Shown here: in pieces, positions 1 through 3,806 of the stretch
How positions within the stretch are numbered: the first letter of the stretch is position 1
Layout: each line of letters begins with the position of its first letter
Origin: an uncultured Clostridia bacterium
Lineage (GTDB): Bacteria > Bacillota > Clostridia > Christensenellales > Aristaeellaceae
DNA: 7,203 bases
NCBI GenBank assembly: GCA_946409855.1
Contig: CAMJXZ010000164.1
Span: forward strand, 1-7,203
Direction: 5' to 3'
Position numbers and translations under genes: made by a program
The notes under the pieces: model-generated
What the model saw: only the letters and a program-made list of their open reading frames with translations
Told to the model about the DNA's origin: nothing
The model's database searches: none

Positions 1-121
1 TGATGTAGATGCCGTTGCGTTCGGTGAAGATGTACTGCGCCATCTTCGGGTTCCAGCGGCGGGTCTGGTGGCCAAAGTGGACACCGGCTTCGAGCAGATG
101 TTTCATAGAGATGACAGACAT
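1..121 (-). CDS. rpsB: 30S ribosomal protein S2 (N-terminal part, runs off the left edge)
   Basis: The minus strand from 121 down to 1 encodes 40 codons that begin MSVISMKHLLEAGVHFGHQT and continue RRWNPKMAQYIFTERNGIYI. This is the conserved N-terminus of ribosomal protein S2, including the family signature EAGVHFGHQTRRWNPKM. S2 is a small-subunit protein assembled late and needed for translation initiation. The rest of the roughly 230-250-residue protein lies outside the window. The start is well supported: an AGGAGG Shine-Dalgarno (complement of 131-136) sits 9 nt before the ATG, and the conserved residues begin a few codons after it. A promoter is visible upstream at 220-248, so rpsB heads its own transcript. 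In many Bacillota tsf follows, but that cannot be seen here. The gene diverges from the STAS operon. Confidence 0.97.
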   Translation of the reverse strand, partial: MSVISMKHLLEAGVHFGHQTRRWNPKMAQYIFTERNGIYI

Positions 122-213
122 GGGTGAATTCCTCCTTGTTTTTCTCATGCCGGCTTCTTCTCCGCATACCACCTTTCGGCACAAGCTGCGGATCGGCCAG
201 GCACGCAAATTCG
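122..213 (-). promoter_or_regulatory. rpsB 5' leader with possible autoregulatory fold
   Basis: About 92 nt separate the predicted transcription start (near 213) from the rpsB ATG. The transcript can form an inner stem (CCGCA/TGCGG, plus-strand 162-166 and 187-191) topped by a short C/G stem closed by a GAAA tetraloop (174-177). An enclosing helix of five pairs, one of them a wobble, joins 150-154 and 196-200. The Shine-Dalgarno at 131-136 lies just outside it. S2 leaders that bind S2 for feedback control are known in other bacterial groups. Whether this one is such a leader is inference from pairing alone. Confidence 0.35.
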
Positions 214-219
214 GGTAAT

Positions 220-248
220 ATTCTAACACAGAAAATGCCGTGATGCAA
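220..248 (-). promoter_or_regulatory. rpsB promoter (housekeeping sigma type, extended -10)
   Basis: On the minus strand a TTGCAT -35 (complement of 243-248) is followed after exactly 17 bp by a TAGAAT -10 (complement of 220-225). A TGT directly before the -10 makes it an extended -10 element. Each hexamer differs from the SigA consensus at a single base or two. The predicted start near 213 gives an approximately 90-nt leader before rpsB. Phased A-tracts lie immediately upstream of the -35. Confidence 0.8.
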
Positions 249-251
249 GCA

Positions 252-288
252 TTTTTTGCCGGTTTTTCCGGCTTTTCCGCATTTTTTT
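252..288. promoter_or_regulatory. Four helically phased A-tracts upstream of the rpsB -35 (curved DNA / UP-like element)
   Basis: T runs on the plus strand (A runs on the rpsB coding strand) occupy 252-257, 263-267, 273-276 and 282-288. Their centres are at about 254.5, 265, 274.5 and 285, so they are spaced 10.5, 9.5 and 10.5 bp apart, close to one helical turn. They begin 4 bp upstream of the rpsB -35. In-phase A-tracts bend DNA, and A/T-rich elements at this distance are known to raise promoter strength. A small inverted repeat, GCCGG/CCGGC around TTTTT (258-272), lies inside. Confidence 0.6.
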
Positions 289-393
289 AAAGACAGGATC
301 AGAGGACGGCGCCGGGGTTTTGCCGAAATGCGGCCTCCCGGGCGCGATGGTGCGTTTTCTTCCCAGTTTCACAATCATTTTTATTCTGTTTCA

Positions 394-422
394 TTGACAG
401 ATCAGCCATTTCGATATATAAT
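394..422 (+). promoter_or_regulatory. Perfect-consensus SigA promoter of the STAS operon
   Basis: TTGACA at 394-399 and TATAAT at 417-422 are both exact consensus hexamers separated by the optimal 17 bp (400-416). The predicted start is near 429-430, leaving a leader of about 55 nt before the first STAS start at 486. The promoter diverges from the rpsB promoter, with about 145 bp between their -35 boxes. A full consensus match is rare and predicts strong transcription, or a need for repression that cannot be identified here. Confidence 0.88.
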
Positions 423-471
423 TACTTCATATGTAAACAGGGAGACTGATTGCCAGAGCAGAAAAATGATC

Positions 472-477
472 GGGAGG
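472..477 (+). promoter_or_regulatory. Shine-Dalgarno that fixes the start of the first STAS gene
   Basis: GGGAGG lies 8 nt before the ATG at 486. The frame is also open from a TTG at 450, which has a poorer, closer GGGAG. The ATG is preferred because the resulting 99-residue protein aligns from its first residue, without gaps, with the second STAS protein of the operon. Confidence 0.75.
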
Positions 478-485
478 ATACAGGC

Positions 486-785
486 ATGACGACTGAAAAG
501 ACGCTTGAAGGGACCAAACTGACGGTTGCGATACACGGGCGCGTGGATACGAAGACATCCCCGCAGCTGGAAAAGGAATTGCTTTCCTCGCTGGACGGCG
601 TTACGGAACTGATTCTGGACTTTGCCGATGTGGAATATATTTCTTCGGACGGCCTGCGCACGCTCCTAAATGTATACAGGACGATGTACGGAAACGGCAA
701 TATGAAGGTGATCCATCCCAACGAGCTCGTTCAGGAAGTTTTCGAAGTGACCGGGTATCTGAACATCATGGATATCGAATGCTGA
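486..785 (+). CDS. STAS-domain protein, anti-sigma-factor-antagonist type (first copy)
   Basis: This 99-residue protein is a single STAS domain of the SpoIIAA/RsbV class. Visible features are the first strand followed by GRVDTKTSP (residues 18-26), then LILDFADVEYISSDGLR (42-58), and a C-terminal helix with VFEVTG. Ser54 aligns with Ser58 of Bacillus subtilis SpoIIAA, the residue phosphorylated by the partner anti-sigma kinase, and Asp55 follows it. In the known systems the unphosphorylated STAS protein sequesters a GHKL-type anti-sigma factor and so frees a sigma factor. The gene is first in a three-gene operon and lies 22 bp before a degenerate GHKL-like gene. The exact partner and output are unknown because no sigma factor is nearby. 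It is about 53% identical to the STAS protein at 1380-1676, which indicates an ancient duplication or selection to bind the same partner. The fold assignment is firm. The name spoIIAA or rsbV would be unjustified. Confidence 0.9.
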   Translation: MTTEKTLEGTKLTVAIHGRVDTKTSPQLEKELLSSLDGVTELILDFADVEYISSDGLRTLLNVYRTMYGNGNMKVIHPNELVQEVFEVTGYLNIMDIEC

Positions 786-807
786 CGGGAGAAAAGGGGG
801 ACGTTCC

Positions 808-1347
808 ATGAAAACTGATGTGATCAAAGTGGATAATCAGGAAAACGGATACGAAGACGTTCTGCTGGAAACGAGAAAAGCGGCGAATTACCGCGGTCTG
901 AGCCATAAGCAGGCCGTTCAGCTGCAGCTGATCGCCGAAGAAATGCTCAGCATGCTTCACAGCATCACCGGGGAAATGGAAGCTTCCTTCTGGATCGAGA
1001 GCGGGAAAGACAACGCCTTCGACATGTTCCTGAGCGCCAAGACGATGCTGGACAGGGATGAGCGCCGCCAGCTGATCGCGTCCGCCAGTTCCGGCAAAAA
1101 CGCCGCGGCCAACAGCTTCCTTGGAAAGCTGCGCGACATTTTTGAAAACGCGATGGTGCCCGAACCGGACTATTCCGTGAACGACCTGCCCGACGATGTG
1201 ATCAACGACCTGTACAACCGGGAAATTGAAGACCCTGTGTGGGACCGGTATGAGCAGTCGATCCTGCTGCGGCTGACGGACAATGTCAAGATCGACATCC
1301 GCGGGCAGTCGGTTTGCATGACCGTGACCAAGAAATTCGAAGAATAA
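808..1347 (+). CDS. Degenerate GHKL/HATPase-like protein between two STAS genes (putative pseudo-anti-sigma kinase)
   Basis: This is a 179-residue soluble protein with an AAGGGGG ribosome site 7 nt before its ATG. No close family is obvious by eye, but its ends resemble the RsbW/SpoIIAB fold. Residues 37-53 (QLQLIAEEMLSMLHSIT) look like the N-box helix: Glu44 sits where the catalytic Glu would be, but the Mg-binding Asn is replaced by Ser48. Residues 151-176 (SILLRLTDNVKI, then RGQSVCMTVTKKF) match the last helix and strands of the fold. The DxGxG box expected after FDMFLS (71-76) reads AKTMLD, and the glycine-rich lid before residue 151 is absent. ATP binding is therefore unlikely. An acidic insert rich in D and E (about 109-148) replaces the usual ATP lid region. 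Its position between two STAS genes suggests it binds one or both as a non-catalytic switch partner. That role is inference, and a wholly different fold remains possible. Confidence 0.6.
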   Translation: MKTDVIKVDNQENGYEDVLLETRKAANYRGLSHKQAVQLQLIAEEMLSMLHSITGEMEASFWIESGKDNAFDMFLSAKTMLDRDERRQLIASASSGKNAAANSFLGKLRDIFENAMVPEPDYSVNDLPDDVINDLYNREIEDPVWDRYEQSILLRLTDNVKIDIRGQSVCMTVTKKFEE

Positions 1348-1379
1348 CGGTTCCGAACGGGCCATACGGAGGAAACAGC

Positions 1380-1676
1380 ATGAAGATCAAAAAGAAAATG
1401 AACGGCACTGTTCTGGAAGTCGCCGTGACGGGGCGGCTGGACACGCTGACGTCCCCGGAGCTGGAAGCCGATCTTCAGAAATCCCTGAATGATGCGGACA
1501 GCCTGCTGCTGGATTTTGCCAATGTGGACTATATCTCCTCCGCCGGCCTGCGCATGCTGCTGAACATCAACAGGATCATGGAAGACAAGGGCGGCATGAA
1601 AATCATCAACGCCAACGAGATCGTTCGGGAAGTCTTCGATGTGACAGGCTTTGCCAGTGTGATTTCGATCGAATAA
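1380..1676 (+). CDS. STAS-domain protein, anti-sigma-factor-antagonist type (second copy)
   Basis: This is a 98-residue single STAS domain with the same architecture as the first gene of the operon. It has GRLDTLTSP at 18-26, LLLDFANVDYISSAGLR at 42-58 and VFDVTG near the C-terminus. Ser54 is the counterpart of the phosphorylated SpoIIAA serine, and Ala55 stands where the first copy has Asp. GGAGG lies 7 nt before the ATG, and the start lies 32 bp after the preceding stop, consistent with one transcript from the promoter at 394-422. An earlier in-frame start near 1314 would overlap the previous gene and lacks a ribosome site. An ungapped alignment gives 52 of 98 residues identical to the first copy. 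The differences are mainly in surface positions between residues 31 and 41 and at 67-72, where partner choice could differ. The cellular output is not identifiable from this window. Confidence 0.9.
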   Translation: MKIKKKMNGTVLEVAVTGRLDTLTSPELEADLQKSLNDADSLLLDFANVDYISSAGLRMLLNINRIMEDKGGMKIINANEIVREVFDVTGFASVISIE

Positions 1677-1695
1677 GCGCAAAAAAGGCTGAAAA

Positions 1696-1738
1696 TGCAT
1701 TCCGCCCAAAGGCTGAACAGGCCCCTGAGCGGAATGCA
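1696..1738. repeat. Perfect 10-bp inverted repeat (stem-loop) after the STAS operon
   Basis: TGCATTCCGC (1696-1705) and GCGGAATGCA (1729-1738) are exact reverse complements around a 23-nt loop, which can form a small inner GGC/GCC stem. It begins 20 nt after the second STAS stop. No T run follows directly on the plus strand, so it is not a classic intrinsic terminator there. It may protect the 3' end of the operon mRNA or form part of a compound terminator with the hairpin at 1745-1765. Read on the minus strand, TTTT and then TTTTTT follow it, but no minus-strand gene is nearby upstream. Confidence 0.65.
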
Positions 1739-1744
1739 CGGCGC

Positions 1745-1779
1745 CGGACAGCACCGTACCGTCCGTTTTGTCCGATTTT
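1745..1779 (+). terminator. Possible weak intrinsic terminator of the STAS operon
   Basis: CGGAC (1745-1749) pairs with GTCCG (1761-1765) around an 11-nt loop and is followed at once by TTTT (1766-1769) and, after GTCCGA, by another TTTT (1776-1779). The stem is short, so termination would be inefficient alone. It lies 7 nt downstream of the 10-bp stem-loop, and the two could act together. Confidence 0.3.
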
Positions 1780-1781
1780 CT

Positions 1782-1852
1782 GTACATCCTGAATCCCCAG
1801 GGGAGGACATTCTCTTCCCGGGGAGCGAATGTGTCACGCAGGACCGATGTAC
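1782..1852 (+). repeat. Long-range inverted repeat enclosing alternative hairpins
   Basis: GTACATC (1782-1788) is exactly complementary to GATGTAC (1846-1852). Inside it, ACATTC (1807-1812) can pair with GAATGT (1827-1832). Alternatively TCCCC (1794-1798) can pair with GGGGA (1820-1824). These two inner pairings cross each other, so they are either alternatives or a pseudoknot. This is directly visible in the sequence. Any RNA function is inference. Confidence 0.4.
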
Positions 1853-1864
1853 TGAAAGCGGGAC

Positions 1865-1907
1865 ATCCGGGCGGGCGGTGTTTTTTTACCCGGCTGAGCG
1901 GCCGGAT
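1865..1907 (+). repeat. Inverted repeat upstream of the DUF218 gene, with a T7 run in the loop
   Basis: ATCCGG (1865-1870) pairs with CCGGAT (1902-1907), and CCGGG (1867-1871) can alternatively pair with CCCGG (1889-1893). The T7 run (1881-1887) lies in the loop. The element ends about 20 nt before the Shine-Dalgarno of the DUF218 gene, where an RNA structure could affect its translation. Confidence 0.35.
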
Positions 1908-1941
1908 GGCATGACGAACATTCAAGCGGGAGGGAGACAGG

Positions 1942-2835
1942 ATGAAACGACCGATTTGCCGGATACTGGCGGCGATGCTGGCGCTGAGCATCCTTTTCGG
2001 CGCGGCGATGGCGGAAGAAAGCGGCGGGGAGACGGTGCCGGAAGCGACGGAAAAGCCGGTGGAGGCGCGGGACCTGATCCGGACAATGATCGACCTGTAC
2101 GCGTCCGGCGGTACCGGAGAAGAAGCGCAGGTACAGGCGCTGCTCGGGGAGCTGTCCGCCCTGGACCGGGGCGCCGGGGAACGGTGGACGGAGATCATGG
2201 GGCTCTGGCGCGGTATCCTGGAGCAGGCGGAAACATATGAAAGCGTCCTGCCGGACGGGCTTCCGGAAACGGACGAGCTGTGTATCGCGGTGCTCGGTTT
2301 CCATCTGGAACCCGACGGATCGATGCGGGAAGAACTGCTGGGGCGGCTGAACGCCGCGCTTGCGAGCGCCCGGAAATACCCGAACGCGCTGATCGTCTGC
2401 ACCGGCGGCCCCACGGCGTCGGATAACCCCGAGGTGACGGAAGCGGGGCAGATGGCGGCGTGGCTGATCGGGCAGGGCGTGGACAGCGGGCGGGTCATCG
2501 CGGAAGGCCGGTCCATGTCCACGGTGCAGAACGCCATTTACACCATGAACCTGTTGATCGAAAAGTATCCGCAGGTCACGAGCCTGGCCGTCATCTCCAG
2601 CGACTACCATGTTCCGGCCGGCGCTTTGCTGTTCGGCGCGGAAGCCGTCCTCCTGGCCGGCACGAAGGGCGCCCGCAGGATCCGGGTCGTGGCCGGTGCG
2701 GCTTATCCGGTCCCGGACGTCCCCCTGTTCAGCTTCCGGATGCTGGTCGAGCTGGCCCGGCGGGAAGAGCCGGCCTTCGGAACCGCCCCGGTCGGCTGGG
2801 ACCCGCGGGGCCCCATCCCCGGGGGCCGGGAATAA
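1942..2835 (+). CDS. Secreted YdcF/SanA-like DUF218 protein
   Basis: This 297-residue protein starts at an ATG 8 nt after GGGAGG (1928-1933). Residues 1-24 form a signal peptide: a KR start, a hydrophobic core to about residue 21, and an A-M-A cleavage site before Glu25. There is no lipobox Cys. An acidic, mostly helical stretch (about 25-110) precedes a DUF218 domain at about 112-255. Its landmarks are IAVLGF (115-120), CTGG (153-156), TEAGQMAAWLIGQGV (166-180), EGRSMSTVQNA (188-198) and SSDYHVPAGALLF (219-231). DUF218 proteins such as SanA and YdcF are envelope-associated, and their biochemical role is poorly defined (YdcF binds S-adenosylmethionine). The N-terminal helical extension and the lack of a membrane anchor differ from SanA. 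The gene is visibly more GC-rich than the STAS operon and converges on the next gene with a 17-bp gap. The family call is strong, the function uncertain. Confidence 0.87.
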   Translation: MKRPICRILAAMLALSILFGAAMAEESGGETVPEATEKPVEARDLIRTMIDLYASGGTGEEAQVQALLGELSALDRGAGERWTEIMGLWRGILEQAETYESVLPDGLPETDELCIAVLGFHLEPDGSMREELLGRLNAALASARKYPNALIVCTGGPTASDNPEVTEAGQMAAWLIGQGVDSGRVIAEGRSMSTVQNAIYTMNLLIEKYPQVTSLAVISSDYHVPAGALLFGAEAVLLAGTKGARRIRVVAGAAYPVPDVPLFSFRMLVELARREEPAFGTAPVGWDPRGPIPGGRE

Positions 2836-2841
2836 GCCGGC
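2809..2841. terminator. GC-rich hairpins at the convergent gene ends, possible weak terminator
   Basis: GGCCCC (2809-2814) pairs with GGGGCC (2822-2827) inside the end of the DUF218 gene. Alternatively GCCGG (2825-2829) pairs with CCGGC (2837-2841) across its stop codon. The nearest plus-strand T run (2851-2854) lies about 10 nt beyond the second hairpin, so this is at best an atypical terminator. No better terminator for either convergent gene was seen in the 17-bp gap. Confidence 0.25.
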
Positions 2842-2852
2842 GGAAAAATCTT

Positions 2853-3680
2853 TTATTTGAGGCGGTACATCCCGTCCCCGCGCACCAGCAGGCCCTCATA
2901 GAATTCCAGGGAGGCGATCGGGTTCCCCTGGCTGTCGCTGAAAAAGACGCGGGTGGTGCCGCCGGTGACCATGGTGCAGTTTGCTTTCCCGGTCACCGTG
3001 CCGTGTACGGCGAGCTGCCGAAGCCTTTCCGCCGCGTCCTCATCCAGCTCCAGGGGGACGGCGCCCGCTTCGCAGTCTATATGGACGGCGGTGACGGCGG
3101 AACCCGGGATCTTGTCCGGGTCATACCCGCAGAATGAAGCGACGGAGACGGGCCGGAACCCGGCAGGCCCCATGGTGCCGCCGTAGCAGCGCACCTGGGG
3201 GAACAGCTGCCGCAGCGTCCAGTACAGCGCCTGGGCTGTCGGGTCCGTATTTTCATACATGTCGTCCCCGGACATGCCCAGCAGGACGCAGGTGCCGTCT
3301 TCCTTGACCGCGTAGCTGCGCTCGGTTCCCGCGTCGCAGGCGGCGCCGACCGGGCGGACCTCCCGGGCCTGGACGGAAGCGGCCATCCCCCGGAGGTCAA
3401 ACAAGTCTTCCCGGGTAAGGGTGCCCATTCGGACCGCGTCCCGGCAGGAACGCAGATACGCGAGCTGCTCTTCTGTTTTGTAGGGCCAGCGGAGGCTGCT
3501 GTCGTGCCCGGTCAGCAGCCACAGGCCGCCTTCCCGGTCAATCCAGCCGATCTGCACGCTGTCCCCCCAGCCCATCTGCCGGTAGCAGGTGTACAGCAGG
3601 GGCGTGTCCTGCCCGGCGGCCGCCATCCGGCAGGACCAAAGAAGGGCGGCCACCAGGGCCAGCGGGATCATTCTTTTCAT
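2853..3680 (-). CDS. Secreted cysteine-rich protein of unknown function
   Basis: This 275-residue protein of no family I recognise starts at the ATG complementary to 3678-3680, 7 nt after a GGAAGG ribosome site (complement of 3688-3693). The N-terminus MKRMIPLALVAALLWSC is a signal peptide. It could be cut after AAA (20-22) by signal peptidase I. Alternatively LWSC with Cys17 could be an imperfect lipobox, although Trp at -2 is unusual. The mature part has eight cysteines (32, 79, 115, 131, 165, 184, 203, 235), an even number that would suit disulfides. The C-terminal stretch, RVFFSDSQGNPIASLEFYEG then GLLVRGDGMYRLK, resembles the beta-strand ending common in small secreted or lipoprotein domains of Clostridia. 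The gene lies downstream of the terminator that ends the giant surface-protein gene, so it probably has its own promoter. It converges on the DUF218 gene. A role at the cell envelope is inferred only from the export signal. Confidence 0.82.
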   Translation of the reverse strand: MKRMIPLALVAALLWSCRMAAAGQDTPLLYTCYRQMGWGDSVQIGWIDREGGLWLLTGHDSSLRWPYKTEEQLAYLRSCRDAVRMGTLTREDLFDLRGMAASVQAREVRPVGAACDAGTERSYAVKEDGTCVLLGMSGDDMYENTDPTAQALYWTLRQLFPQVRCYGGTMGPAGFRPVSVASFCGYDPDKIPGSAVTAVHIDCEAGAVPLELDEDAAERLRQLAVHGTVTGKANCTMVTGGTTRVFFSDSQGNPIASLEFYEGLLVRGDGMYRLK

Positions 3681-3724
3681 GTGTTTTCCTTCCTTTCCGG
3701 AGCGGTGCTGTCTTTAGGCTCTCC

Positions 3725-3732
3725 TTTATATA
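3725..3732 (-). promoter_or_regulatory. Possible -10 element for the 2853-3680 gene
   Basis: The minus strand reads TATATAAA here, about 45 nt before the ATG. This gives a good -10 candidate, but the matching -35 position falls in the T run of the upstream terminator and has no good TTGACA match. A promoter is expected because a strong terminator isolates this gene from the one upstream. Confidence 0.3.
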
Positions 3733-3746
3733 GACGTAGGAAAATC

Positions 3747-3785
3747 AAAAAAAGTTCCATGAACCCGTATCGGCTCATGGAACTT
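3747..3785 (-). terminator. Intrinsic terminator of the giant surface-protein gene
   Basis: On the minus strand the perfect 11-bp arms AAGTTCCATGA (complement of 3775-3785) and TCATGGAACTT (complement of 3752-3762) enclose a 12-nt loop, which can add a CCG/CGG stem. A run of seven T (complement of 3747-3753) begins within the last stem pairs. It starts 22 nt after the stop codon of the gene at 3807. This is a textbook rho-independent terminator. Confidence 0.92.
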
Positions 3786-3806
3786 ATTTGTTTGGGGGCC
3801 AGCGCT

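Larger units (their letters stand above)
1677..1941. other. 265-bp noncoding region with several inverted repeats
   Basis: I find no credible gene between the second STAS stop and the DUF218 start. The region is dense in pairing potential, and each element is listed separately. It contains a T7 run at 1881-1887. No convincing -35/-10 pair for the downstream gene was seen. The region may combine the 3' end of the STAS transcript with a 5' leader of the next gene. I do not recognise a known riboswitch class in it. Confidence 0.6.

Noticed and set aside
258..288. GCCGG-TTTTT-CCGGC followed by T runs as an intrinsic terminator
   Set aside because: It lies between two divergent promoters with no gene ending there. 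The T runs are better explained as phased A-tracts.
450..485. In-frame TTG start giving a 12-residue extension of the first STAS protein
   Set aside because: The ATG at 486 has a better-placed GGGAGG, and the 99-residue product aligns end to end with the second STAS protein.
1871..1887. T7 run as the tail of a terminator hairpin
   Set aside because: The preceding GC-rich stretch has no complementary left arm nearby; only five bases match, more than 100 nt upstream.
1695..2240. A plus-strand open frame of about 180 codons in the intergenic region
   Set aside because: It overlaps the signal-peptide-bearing DUF218 gene in another frame, has no ribosome site, and encodes a low-complexity G/R-rich product.
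1170..2610. Long minus-strand open frames across the STAS region and the DUF218 gene
   Set aside because: They lie antisense to well-supported genes, lack recognisable domains, and are the kind of open frames that GC-rich codon use creates.
3786..3806. A frameshifted LPxTG anchor after the stop of the giant surface protein
   Set aside because: Only 21 nt lie between the stop and the terminator stem, and no frame encodes a sortase motif or hydrophobic segment.
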